DNA from: Bacillota bacterium | Lineage (GTDB): Bacteria > Bacillota > UBA4882 > UBA8346 | Assembly: GCA_029553165.1 (NCBI GenBank) | Contig: JAKPCT010000078.1 | Location: 22,212-86,211 of the forward strand | Direction of reading: 5' to 3' | DNA length: 64,000 nucleotides | In this document: positions 16,932 to 24,836 of the stretch, in pieces | How the letters are laid out: each line of letters starts with the position of its first letter | How positions within the stretch are numbered: position 1 is the stretch's first letter | Translations under genes and position numbers: made by a program | Notes under the pieces: generated by a model | What the model saw: the letters and a program-made list of their open reading frames with translations, nothing else | Told to the model about the DNA's origin: nothing | Database searches by the model: none

Positions 16932-16960
16932 TTGACATTTTCGGACAAGTATGCTATAAT
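16932..16960 (+). promoter_or_regulatory. Downstream sigma-A promoter of veg
   Basis: TTGACA (16932-16937) and TATAAT (16955-16960), both exact consensus, with the optimal 17-bp spacer. It lies 37 bp after the first promoter. Confidence 0.92.
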
Positions 16961-16993
16961 TTGAAACATGTGATGTGAAGGAAGGTGAATCGG

Positions 16994-17269
16994 ATGAACG
17001 AGTTGGGGGCTTTAGAACGAATTCGTGAAGATTTAGACTTGTTCGTAGGAAAGACTATCAAAATAAAAGCCAATCGTGGCAGAAAGAAGGTCTTTGAAGT
17101 AGAGGGCATCTTGGAACAAACCTACCCTAAAGTTTTTGTAGTCCGTTTTCAAGAACGTCAGGTTGAACGCCGAATATCTTACAGTTATGCAGACTTATTA
17201 ACAAAGGCTGTTGAGCTAACAGTAAACAATAACCAGATTAGATTCAATAAGGAGATTGCAACCGGTTAA
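16994..17269 (+). CDS. veg: Veg protein
   Basis: A 91-residue small basic protein of the Veg family (DUF1021): LERIREDLDLFVGKTIKIKA, NRGRKKVFEVEGILEQTYPK, VFVVRF and RRISYSYADLLT. In Bacillus Veg affects biofilm gene expression and spore outgrowth. ATG 16994 is chosen because AAGGAAGGTG sits 7 bases upstream; a GTG at 16985 lies inside that site. Two consensus promoters should give very strong vegetative expression. A hairpin shared with the convergent splB follows. Confidence 0.93.
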   Translation: MNELGALERIREDLDLFVGKTIKIKANRGRKKVFEVEGILEQTYPKVFVVRFQERQVERRISYSYADLLTKAVELTVNNNQIRFNKEIATG

Positions 17270-17300
17270 AAATCCCGTCTAAGATTGACGGGATTTTTTA
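17270..17300. terminator. Bidirectional terminator between veg and splB
   Basis: Stem AAATCCCGTC/GACGGGATTT (17270-17279 / 17287-17296), with T-rich tracts on both strands. It directly follows the veg stop and touches the end of splB. Confidence 0.93.
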
Positions 17301-18320
17301 TGTAAAATATTCGACCTTCGAATTGGGGAAAAACCGTTCCAACAACTCGAAGATTGTCTCTTTTAACTCGATATAGTCCGGTTCCTGATAAATATATTTT
17401 ACCAATCCATACTTACCAAATTTCCGGCGCCGCTGTTGTTCGTTTAAATCTAATTTAGTAGCTGGAAATCTTTCTAAGATAACATTTTTAGCTTTGGTGG
17501 TAAAACGGTGGGTGATCAGTTCGAATGTCAAGTCAGGCGGTATGGGTTGTAAGCTTTCGGCCAGTTTCCGAAAGAGTTGGGCATAATCAGCTTGATAATT
17601 GGTATAAATAAAGAGAGGAGCAATTATAAAACCAAGCGGGTATCCGGCTTTGGTAATTTTATTAGCGGCGGTGATCCGCTCTTCCATACTGGCAGTATTA
17701 TGTTCGAACATTTTGATTATCGTTGCGGAATTTAAGCTGAACCGAAACCTGGTCTGTTGCCGATGGTCGATATTTAAAAGAGAATCGACATTGGCGAATT
17801 TAGTTACCAGTCTTAATCGGGCAAAAGGTTGCTTGCTGAAAAAACGGATCGTTTTCCCTAAAGAACCGGTAATATGTTCAACGGCTAAGGGGTCCGAAGT
17901 GCTTGCTGCTTCAAATGTGGTGATTTTAGGAGCATTAGTTTCAGCGATCGTCTTCACTTTTTCGAGAATTTCATCAATGTTAACGTATACTCTGATGTAA
18001 GGTTTTTTACCTAAATGAGTTTGCAGATAGCAATATTGACAACCGCCAGGACAGCTTGTCCCTAGAGAAAATTCATAGTCAGCCGAGGGTTTGCAGGTGT
18101 CCAGCCGTAAGTCACGTTTTACTCCCACAACCAAGGTTAATTTAGCTTCATGGTAACTCTCCTGCGGAGTGGTCCCCGGGATTCCGGTAACCCGGTTATG
18201 GGAACCGATATTTTTAAGCTCAACATTTGTGGTTGAATAATAATCATAAATCTTTTGACCAAGAGGGTATTGGAGCGCCTCTTCTTCAAAGAGGACCCTT
18301 TTTGGTTGAAAAAGTTTCAT
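17298..18320 (-). CDS. splB: Spore photoproduct lyase, radical SAM
   Basis: A 340-residue radical-SAM enzyme that splits the spore photoproduct thymine dimer during germination. The [4Fe-4S] cysteines are C90, C94 and C97 in SCPGGCQYC. Further family segments are RLDTCKPSADYEF, RFRFSLNSATIIKMFE and AGYPLGFIIAPL. The position of the hydrogen-donating Cys141 of the Bacillus enzyme appears as Ser140 (FEAASTSD); Cys76 could replace it, as proposed for a clostridial enzyme. The second of two adjacent ATGs (18320) is chosen for 6-base spacing from GGAGG; upstream codons lie antisense to murB. It is divergent from murB and implies spore formation in the lineage. Confidence 0.93.
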   Translation of the reverse strand: MKLFQPKRVLFEEEALQYPLGQKIYDYYSTTNVELKNIGSHNRVTGIPGTTPQESYHEAKLTLVVGVKRDLRLDTCKPSADYEFSLGTSCPGGCQYCYLQTHLGKKPYIRVYVNIDEILEKVKTIAETNAPKITTFEAASTSDPLAVEHITGSLGKTIRFFSKQPFARLRLVTKFANVDSLLNIDHRQQTRFRFSLNSATIIKMFEHNTASMEERITAANKITKAGYPLGFIIAPLFIYTNYQADYAQLFRKLAESLQPIPPDLTFELITHRFTTKAKNVILERFPATKLDLNEQQRRRKFGKYGLVKYIYQEPDYIELKETIFELLERFFPNSKVEYFT

Positions 18321-18429
18321 CATTAACCTCCGAAAAACAGAAAAAATTACTTTAAGACTGCTCGATTGTTTGATATTATAGTTTCCGTAAACCTTTTTAA
18401 TATCCAAAAAAGAAAGTTGAAAGAAGGTA

Positions 18430-19344
18430 ATGGTGTTGTCTGATTGGCGTAAGAAGGCTTTGTCTGCGTTGCAAGGTATTAAGATGACTTCTGATTTTCC
18501 AATGTCTGAGCTGACCACCTTTAAAATTGGCGGGCCGGTTGATTTGCTGATTGAGCCGGAGAATATCGAACAACTGAGCCAAACGATCCGGTTTTGTAAA
18601 GCCGAACAAGTTAATTGGATGGTCGTTGGGCTGGGTTCTAATCTTTTAGTGCGCGACAAAGGGATCAGGGGTATTGCTATAAAGTTAAGTGGTGCATTTG
18701 CCGAATGGAAGATTGAAGGGGCTAAGGTTTCATCGGGTGCGGCAGTATCATTGTCTGATTTGGCGAAAGCTACTGCTTGCGCGGGATTGACCGGCTTAGA
18801 GTTTGCCTGTGGAATTCCCGGTACCGTTGGTGGTGCGGTCTATATGAATGCGGGAGCCTATGATGGCGAAATTTCGCAGGTATTAACCAAAGCAACGGTG
18901 TTTGATCTAAAGGATGGGCTTGTTGAGTACCATATACCGGATTTTGATTTTGGCTACCGGCATAGCAGGTTTCAGGCAGCAGAGCAGATCATTTTAACAG
19001 CAGAATTTGAACTGGAGACGGTTGCCCCCGAAAGTGCTCAGGGAAGAGTCGCTGAATTGACCTGTAAAAGAGAGAGTAAACAACCGTTGGAGTTGCCCAG
19101 TGCCGGGAGTGTTTTTCGTAGACCCGAGGGTTATTACGTCGGGCCATTAATTGAACAGGCCGGATTAAAAGGTTATACCATTGGCGGAGCACAGGTTTCG
19201 AATAAACATGCCGGATTTATCGTTAATATTGGAGGAGCGAAAGCGCAGGATGTTTTGGACTTGATCTCCCATATTCAAAGAACAATCAAAAGCCAGTATG
19301 GTGTTGATTTAGTTCCGGAAGTGAAAGTTGTGGGTGAGGAGTAA
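18430..19344 (+). CDS. murB: UDP-N-acetylenolpyruvoylglucosamine reductase
   Basis: A 304-residue FAD enzyme that makes UDP-N-acetylmuramate in peptidoglycan synthesis. Signatures: TTFKIGGPVDLLIEP, GLGSNLLVRDKGIRG, EFACGIPGTVGGAVYMNAGAY, GYRHSRF and the catalytic SAGSVFRRPEG. ATG 18430 follows AAGAAGG. It stands alone, divergent from splB; the other mur genes are not in the window. Confidence 0.97.
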   Translation: MVLSDWRKKALSALQGIKMTSDFPMSELTTFKIGGPVDLLIEPENIEQLSQTIRFCKAEQVNWMVVGLGSNLLVRDKGIRGIAIKLSGAFAEWKIEGAKVSSGAAVSLSDLAKATACAGLTGLEFACGIPGTVGGAVYMNAGAYDGEISQVLTKATVFDLKDGLVEYHIPDFDFGYRHSRFQAAEQIILTAEFELETVAPESAQGRVAELTCKRESKQPLELPSAGSVFRRPEGYYVGPLIEQAGLKGYTIGGAQVSNKHAGFIVNIGGAKAQDVLDLISHIQRTIKSQYGVDLVPEVKVVGEE

Positions 19345-19426
19345 TTTCCAGCCTTAATTGGAAAGGTGAATCTTTGCTTGCGTCGAATAATATATTTACA
19401 ATTTATCGTCAAAAAGGAAGCGTTTA

Positions 19427-20458
19427 ATGAAGATTAAAACAAAGGTTCAAACGCCAAAATTAATTGTAATATTAGTCTTGTTTTTGATTGCTTCGGGGAG
19501 TCTCTGGGCTGATGGCGATGAGAGGTCCAATCCTTATGCTCATCTTGCAGGGACCGAAACCCGGTTACTGTCTGGCAATATTGATATTTGGTCTTGTGAC
19601 TGGGCTCCTAGTGGCAAAGCAATCGTTTATTCAGGAAAGATGCAGGGTGAACCGGCGTCCAAGATGCATATCTGGTATTGGTCATTAGATCCTGCGGCGC
19701 AGCCGACTTTATTAACAGGTACCAGTGGTATAATTGATTTCTCGCCACGTTGGTCGCCAGATGGTAAACGGATTGCAATGACGCGCCGAGCATTTGGGAC
19801 CAATACCAAAGACTTAAATTCAGCTATCTGGATCAAGGAGTATCCTGGCGGAGCCGGAAAACAATTGACAAATGGCGGGCAGGATCGGGAACCGTCGTGG
19901 GCGCCTGATGGTCAAAGGATCGTGTTTAGTAGGGGGAAAGGCCCATATAATGCACAACTGATGATTGTTGATTTAAAATCCAGTAGTGTAACAATGTTAA
20001 CCGGAACCGACGCTGATTTGCTAAATTCACCCTGTTGGGGTGTTGATAATAAGATCTACTATACAAAGATGAATCCTGTACCGAAGATTGTTGCTGTAGC
20101 CGGGACAACAGCTCAGGTTATGGATTTTGGCAGAGGGAGTATTTGGGCGATTGATCCTGACACTAACGAGAATGAACCGGTAATTGTTGATGAATTTGAT
20201 AATCGTTTGCCGGCTTTATCACCAGATGGGACTAAGTTGGCTTTCGTTTCCAGCCGTAATAATTCTAAAGACGGCAATGGAAAATATGATCGTGGCAGTC
20301 TGTATATTAAAGACCTGGCGACCGGTGAAATTCACTATGTAACCAATAAAGTGAGTTTAAATGGCGGTTCGGTTTCGTGGAGTCCTGATGGGAAAAGATT
20401 GGCTTTTTTTACTTTCAGAAGCATTCGCCCGGCGGTCTGGGTGATCAACATTCCTTAA
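19427..20458 (+). CDS. Exported TolB-like beta-propeller protein
   Basis: A 343-residue protein with an N-terminal signal peptide (hydrophobic about 11-27, ending SLWA). About five PD40/TolB-type blades follow, each marked by a W-S/A-P-D-G-K motif (APSGKAIVYSG, SPDGKRIAMTRR, APDGQRIVFSRG, SPDGTKLAFVSSR, SPDGKRLAFFTF). Such propellers bind proteins or sugars at the cell surface or in the periplasm. No Tol-Pal genes are near, so I do not call it tolB. A terminator follows. Confidence 0.8.
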   Translation: MKIKTKVQTPKLIVILVLFLIASGSLWADGDERSNPYAHLAGTETRLLSGNIDIWSCDWAPSGKAIVYSGKMQGEPASKMHIWYWSLDPAAQPTLLTGTSGIIDFSPRWSPDGKRIAMTRRAFGTNTKDLNSAIWIKEYPGGAGKQLTNGGQDREPSWAPDGQRIVFSRGKGPYNAQLMIVDLKSSSVTMLTGTDADLLNSPCWGVDNKIYYTKMNPVPKIVAVAGTTAQVMDFGRGSIWAIDPDTNENEPVIVDEFDNRLPALSPDGTKLAFVSSRNNSKDGNGKYDRGSLYIKDLATGEIHYVTNKVSLNGGSVSWSPDGKRLAFFTFRSIRPAVWVINIP

Positions 20459-20483
20459 TGGGATATAGTTTTTTATTGTACTT

Positions 20484-20507
20484 AGGACCCTAAAGGGTCT
20501 TTTTTAA
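20484..20507 (+). terminator. Terminator after the beta-propeller gene
   Basis: Short stem with GACCC/GGGTC core (20486-20490 / 20495-20499) and a T run. Confidence 0.75.
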
Positions 20508-20630
20508 ATGAAATGCTAAATTTACGTTAAAATACTGAAGGGTTTAGCAGGAGAAATATCTTTAATTACGGAACTATAAATAAAGAATGATTGATTATTG
20601 AAATGAGCTAAAAATGTTTGAGGTGATCGA

Positions 20631-21311
20631 TTGTTTCAGCCGATTCAGTCTAATACAATAGTACAACAGATTATTGATAAAATTACCCAATCATTGATCA
20701 AAGGCGAGTTGAAACCTGGAGATCGACTTCCACCTGAACCAGAGCTGGCGCAGCAATTAGGGGTTAGCAGGACCTCATTGCGGGAAGCTCTTAAAACCTT
20801 AGGAGGATTGGGAGTATTAATCGCTAAAAAACGGGGTGGTACTGTTATTGCGACCTCCAGTTCGCAGGCGATGCTAGATCCGTTGATATTCAGTCTGATT
20901 ATTGAGAAAGGGTCCAAAGAAGAACTCTTTGAATTACGGGTACTTTTAGAAGTAGATGCGATTGAATTGACCATTAAGAAAGCAACTGCCGATGATTTAG
21001 TGGTCTTGGAAGAGGATTTAAACCAATTTGAAACCAGTATTCAGGATGGTAACCTTGAGCGGTTGTCACAGCTTGATCTGCAATTTCATATGCATCTGTT
21101 GGAGTTTTCGAAAAATCCTTCATTTGCAAGGATCTGCAAAACTGTAATGCAATTATTTGCTTATCCAATGAGGAATGCCTTAGAGCAGATCGGGGCAGAA
21201 CGGGTTTTGAAAAATCACCGGGCGCTTTATCAGGCAATAGTTGATCGGGATCTGTTACGGGCTAAAGAACATCTGATCAAAGCATACGAGAGTTTTAGAG
21301 AATATTTGTAA
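20631..21311 (+). CDS. GntR-family regulator, FadR/FCD subfamily
   Basis: A 226-residue repressor-type protein. Residues about 8-75 form a winged helix (LIKGELKPGDRLPPEPELAQ, LGVSRTSLREALKTLGGLGV). A helical FCD ligand domain follows (about 95-220), with LRVLLEVDAIELT, the metal-site-like DLQFHMHLLEFSKN and NHRALYQAI. Members respond to carboxylates or sugar acids. Start TTG 20631 follows GAGGTGAT. No metabolic operon adjoins it, so target and ligand are unknown. Confidence 0.88.
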   Translation: MFQPIQSNTIVQQIIDKITQSLIKGELKPGDRLPPEPELAQQLGVSRTSLREALKTLGGLGVLIAKKRGGTVIATSSSQAMLDPLIFSLIIEKGSKEELFELRVLLEVDAIELTIKKATADDLVVLEEDLNQFETSIQDGNLERLSQLDLQFHMHLLEFSKNPSFARICKTVMQLFAYPMRNALEQIGAERVLKNHRALYQAIVDRDLLRAKEHLIKAYESFREYL

Positions 21312-21317
21312 GAGTAT

Positions 21318-21360
21318 GAGCTGTTTGAAAAGTTAATTTTTTAAATAGCTCTTTTTTATT
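21318..21360 (+). terminator. Terminator after the GntR gene
   Basis: Stem GAGCTGTTT/AAATAGCTC (21318-21326 / 21343-21351) with one G-T pair, followed by TTTTTTATT. Confidence 0.85.
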
Positions 21361-21364
21361 AAAA

Positions 21365-21390
21365 ATTCAACCCCTGTAAAGGGGTTGAAT
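21365..21390 (-). terminator. Terminator of the DUF4015 gene
   Basis: Perfect 10-bp stem ATTCAACCCC/GGGGTTGAAT (21365-21374 / 21381-21390). The T-rich tail is on the minus strand, 45 bp past the stop of the minus-strand gene. Confidence 0.8.
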
Positions 21391-21434
21391 GGAATTAAGT
21401 AAACGGTGATATCTGATTTTAGCTGAATTTGCAC

Positions 21435-22616
21435 TTAATTTGCTTTATTATACTTACCGGTATCATAGCGACAGCTTGGATTCCAGAAGAGCCATTCTTT
21501 GATTCCTAAATCATTTAAGGCTTTTATTTGGGCCTGGATTTGTTCTCGGCCATATCTGCTGCCAAGGCTGAAATCCTGAAGCCATGGTCGGATAGTGGTA
21601 TTGGTATTGCCTGTTTCTTCTAAGCGTTTCATCGCATCACCGACACTCCGGAAGACCGTTTCATACGGAGCCAGATTGGGATTTTTTAAGCCGAAATTTC
21701 CGGGAATATAATGTGAAGGATAAACCATCGGACAGACAATGTCAACATTGGCGGCGATTTTTTCAAAGCGTTGTCCGATACCGAGGTCGGCATCAGCGCT
21801 GGTAGTCAGGCCAAAGATATCAGCAGAAATCGGAATATCATATGCTTTTAACTCTGTCCGGGCATATTGGAGAAATTCCATAATTACATCTTCTTTAGCA
21901 TTGCCATTGTTAAATGGGTAGATGCAACGTTTGACATCGCCGTCACTGGTAAAACGTACATAATCAAATTGGATCTCTTGGAAGCCCATTTCGATCGCTT
22001 CTTTGCAGATAGCAATGATATAATCCCAATATTGTTTGTTATAGGGATCAACCCAATTTAAGCCATGGCGATCTTTCCAGAGGCCACCGTTAATGTCTTT
22101 AACAGCCCACTCCGGTTTTGCTTTGGCCATGAACGGGTCTTTAAAAACAACGACGCGGGCAATTGGATAAATATTATTTTCTTTAAGTATTTCAAACATC
22201 TTTTGCGGGTCATTGATCTTGCGTTGTCTTGATTTTACTTCGTCAACCAGAGGGACCTGTGAGATATAACTTAAAGTACCAGTATCGTCTTTGACATCGA
22301 TTACCAGCGAATTGACTTCTGTTTCATTAATAAATTGAACGATTCGCGGAAACCATTTTTCAGAACCGGCCATCCAGCCGGTTGCATATACTCCTTTAAT
22401 GACTTCCGGTTTAATCCATTCAACTTTTTTAACGGAAGGTTCTTCCGGTGCAGGTTCTGAATCAGAAGTTGATTCAGTTTCCAATTCGTCAGCAGGGGTA
22501 GCTGCCAGTGAAGCTTGCGAATCTTGCAACGGCAGATTGTTCTTAAAACAGAACCAACCAATTAGTGAGATTACAACCAAAGAAACAATTACAATAATTA
22601 GTCTTTTTTTTGTCAT
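21435..22616 (-). CDS. Membrane-anchored putative glycoside hydrolase (DUF4015)
   Basis: A 393-residue protein with an N-terminal transmembrane anchor (about 5-22), an acidic Ser/Glu-rich linker (about 30-62) and a TIM-barrel-like domain. That domain matches the DUF4015 putative glycosyl hydrolase family (KGVYATGWMAG, SLVIDVKDDTGTLSY, WVDPYNKQYWDYI, EIQFDYVRF, ISADIFGLTT). The acidic residues in VIDVKDD and IQFDYVRF are candidate active-site groups. It probably acts on an envelope polysaccharide outside the membrane; the substrate is unknown. ATG 22616 is preceded by AAAGGAACAAAC. Confidence 0.8.
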   Translation of the reverse strand: MTKKRLIIVIVSLVVISLIGWFCFKNNLPLQDSQASLAATPADELETESTSDSEPAPEEPSVKKVEWIKPEVIKGVYATGWMAGSEKWFPRIVQFINETEVNSLVIDVKDDTGTLSYISQVPLVDEVKSRQRKINDPQKMFEILKENNIYPIARVVVFKDPFMAKAKPEWAVKDINGGLWKDRHGLNWVDPYNKQYWDYIIAICKEAIEMGFQEIQFDYVRFTSDGDVKRCIYPFNNGNAKEDVIMEFLQYARTELKAYDIPISADIFGLTTSADADLGIGQRFEKIAANVDIVCPMVYPSHYIPGNFGLKNPNLAPYETVFRSVGDAMKRLEETGNTNTTIRPWLQDFSLGSRYGREQIQAQIKALNDLGIKEWLFWNPSCRYDTGKYNKAN

Positions 22617-22794
22617 GTTTGTTCCTTTACCACCTGTTTGTAGAAATTTATCCTAATTTTCGTTGTTAATGTGTATATTTCCTTTGTATAATTATAGGAA
22701 AAACAACAGTGTTTCTTAATAGTTTTTTTATTAAATATACGATATTGGCGGCCATAAAATGCTAAAATAAAGCATTATCGCTGGCGAATGTTAT

Positions 22795-22824
22795 TTGACG
22801 ATTGATCATCAGATGAATTATAAT
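22795..22824 (+). promoter_or_regulatory. Sigma-A promoter for the UgtP-like gene
   Basis: TTGACG (22795-22800) and TATAAT (22819-22824), 18-bp spacer. No gene is seen in the 22617-22859 interval that contains it. Confidence 0.65.
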
Positions 22825-22859
22825 TAATTATCATTGTTTCAAATAAACAACAGAGAGGG

Positions 22860-24002
22860 ATGGATTTCCTGAAAAAAGTATTAATTGTATATGCTAACAG
22901 CGGCGCCGGTCATCGGCGTGCTGCAGAGGCATTGTATAAAGTTGCAGTTGAACATCATCCTGCTGAAGAAATACAGCTGTTAGATATTTTGGATTACTCG
23001 ACACCGATCTTTAAAAAGTCATATCCGGATACGTACATGTTTATGATAAACAAGTGCCCCTGGTTTTGGGCCTTCAGTTACCATTTTTTAGATCTTCCGT
23101 TGATTGATCGGATCGGGCGTCTGTTTCGTCGGGCAACCAATTCGAAACATTGTAAGCCGTTTGAACAGTTAGTGATGTCAGAGCAGCCTGAAGTAATTGT
23201 AACTACCCATTTTCTGCCTAATGAAGTGGTTGGACGCCTCAAGCGAAAACATGGATTAACAACAACGTTAATTACCTGTATTACTGATTATTACCCCCAT
23301 GCGTTTTGGCGCAATCAGGGAATTGATCTTTATGTTACTCCGCACGAAAGTCTGGCACCACGTTTGCAGAAATTGGGAGTGAAAAAGGATCAGATTTACC
23401 CATTGGGAATTCCAATTGATCCCATATTCAGTGTAAATCAAGATCAAGCCCAGGTCCGGAAGAAGCTCGGACTGGATCTTAACCAGTTTACAATTCTAAT
23501 TGCCAGTGGTGGTTTTGGTATCGGTTCTTTTGAAGAGTTATTATTTGAGCTGGATAAGATAGAAGGACAACTTCAAATCCTGGTCGTTTGCGGCAAAAAC
23601 CAGAAACTGGAGGATGAACTGAAAGAAGCCGTTAAGCGCCTGAAAAAAAATATCAAAGTCTATGGATATGTTCAAAACATGCACGAATTGATGGAAGCCA
23701 GCGATATTCTGATCTCCAAATCCGGGGGGTTAACAGTTACCGAAGCGATGGCGAAGGGGTTACCATTGATTGTAACCAATCCGATTCCGGGGCAGGAGTC
23801 AAGCAACTGTAACTTTGTAGTTCAAAATAATGCCGGTAAAAAAGCGGATAATCCTCAACAAGCCCGGAGTTGGATTACGGAGTTGCAAAAAAACCACAGC
23901 GGGCTTAATACCTTAAAATCAAATATTAAACAACTGGGAAGACCAAATTCGGCACATAATATCTGGGAAGTAGTCGAAAAATATTTGGGTAAGGAGGATT
24001 AA
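22860..24002 (+). CDS. MGDG synthase / UgtP-like glycosyltransferase (GT28)
   Basis: A 380-residue MurG-fold transferase with the donor-independent motif YANSGAGHRRAAEAL, TTHFLPNEVVGRLK, GIPIDPIFSVN, ASGGFGIGSFEELL and the C-terminal SKSGGLTVTEAMAKGLPLI. Members transfer sugars to diacylglycerol to make glycolipids such as the UgtP products. The ribosome binding site GAGAGGG (22853-22859) abuts the ATG at 22860 and is better spaced for an in-frame CTG at 22869, so the real start may be there. It is followed by the DUF896 gene after 8 bp. Confidence 0.88.
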   Translation: MDFLKKVLIVYANSGAGHRRAAEALYKVAVEHHPAEEIQLLDILDYSTPIFKKSYPDTYMFMINKCPWFWAFSYHFLDLPLIDRIGRLFRRATNSKHCKPFEQLVMSEQPEVIVTTHFLPNEVVGRLKRKHGLTTTLITCITDYYPHAFWRNQGIDLYVTPHESLAPRLQKLGVKKDQIYPLGIPIDPIFSVNQDQAQVRKKLGLDLNQFTILIASGGFGIGSFEELLFELDKIEGQLQILVVCGKNQKLEDELKEAVKRLKKNIKVYGYVQNMHELMEASDILISKSGGLTVTEAMAKGLPLIVTNPIPGQESSNCNFVVQNNAGKKADNPQQARSWITELQKNHSGLNTLKSNIKQLGRPNSAHNIWEVVEKYLGKED

Positions 24003-24010
24003 TTGTATAG

Positions 24011-24235
24011 ATGGAGTTAAAGCAGGTAATTACCCGATTGAATCAATTGTATCATCAATCCAAGGTTGCTCCGCTGTCAGAAGCAGAACTGAAAGAACGA
24101 GATCAACTGCGACAAGTTTATTTAAGTGCAATTCGGGGACAGGTGATTGCTACTTTAGAACGAATTGAAATCGTTGATCAAGATACTGAAATTAATACCG
24201 GACATTCGTCAACATGCAGTTGTTGCAAGCATTAA
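24011..24235 (+). CDS. DUF896 (YnzC-like) small protein with Cys-rich tail
   Basis: A 74-residue protein. Residues 1-60 match the DUF896 family (VITRLNQLYHQSKVAPLSEA, ELKERDQLRQVYLSAIRGQV, NIxIVD-like ERIEIVD). The tail ends with STCSCCKH, three Cys and one His in six residues, which could bind a metal; this is not usual for the family as I know it. It probably shares a transcript with the upstream glycosyltransferase. The YnzC group has SOS-linked members in Bacillus; the role here is unknown. Confidence 0.8.
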   Translation: MELKQVITRLNQLYHQSKVAPLSEAELKERDQLRQVYLSAIRGQVIATLERIEIVDQDTEINTGHSSTCSCCKH

Positions 24236-24331
24236 AAAGGAAATTATTATTTTTTGGAACTTACTCAGAGGAAGACCGTTATAATAGATATCAAACTTCC
24301 TCCCTTTAATAAATTTAGCGAAATTTGTCTG

Positions 24332-24362
24332 AAAACCGTCCTTAAGTAGCGGTTTTTTTTTT
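24332..24362 (+). terminator. Terminator after the DUF896 gene
   Basis: Stem AAAACCG/CGGTTTT (24332-24338 / 24350-24356) followed by a run of T. It lies in the overlap of the plus-strand tail and the end of the minus-strand NUDIX gene. Confidence 0.7.
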
Positions 24363-24836
24363 AATTATTTGAATTTCATGACTTTGTAATGTGGTATTGT
24401 CAGAATTATAAATAAAGGTAGCAGTGAGCGAATGTCCCTTAAGAATGTGAGGCAGCCAGTGAATACTATCGGCCCACATCTGGTTGTAAGGGATATTAAC
24501 CGCGTCAAACCATTCAGGTTTCATCTCTGTAGACTCTTGTGGTTCTCCTGCCCACTTAGAAGCAACAAAGATAGTTATTTTGAGGTTGAGTTCAGGATTA
24601 TCCGGAAAGAAGTAGGTTAATTCTCCGGCTCTTTTTAAAGCTTCTTTTGTAACGACTATGAATGCTTCTTCGTTGAGTTCTCTGATTGCTGCGGCTTCAG
24701 CTGTTTCGCCGGCTTCAATCTTTCCCCCAAAACCACAGTATTTACCGGCACCGAATCCGGTCTTTTTTAAGCCTAAGAGGACTCGTTGAGATTGAAATTG
24801 TTGATCGATGATAATTGTTACAGTTGTTTGTTTCAT
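24342..24836 (-). CDS. NUDIX hydrolase, MTH1-like
   Basis: A 164-residue nucleoside-triphosphate pyrophosphatase with a full Nudix box GKIEAGETAEAAAIRELNEE, preceded by YCGFGG. The C-terminal WFDAVNIPYNQMWADSIHW closely resembles the substrate-pocket segment of MTH1-type enzymes, which clean oxidised purine dNTPs such as 8-oxo-dGTP. Its ATG overlaps the stop of the upstream CYTH gene by 4 bp (ATGA), so translation is probably coupled. The 3' end runs into the terminator of the opposite gene. Confidence 0.88.
   Translation of the reverse strand: MKQTTVTIIIDQQFQSQRVLLGLKKTGFGAGKYCGFGGKIEAGETAEAAAIRELNEEAFIVVTKEALKRAGELTYFFPDNPELNLKITIFVASKWAGEPQESTEMKPEWFDAVNIPYNQMWADSIHWLPHILKGHSLTATFIYNSDNTTLQSHEIQIIKKKTAT

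Noticed and set aside
18324..18429. Forespore sigma-G promoter for splB
   Set aside because: A TATAATA-like box is present, but no acceptable -35 element lies at the required spacing.
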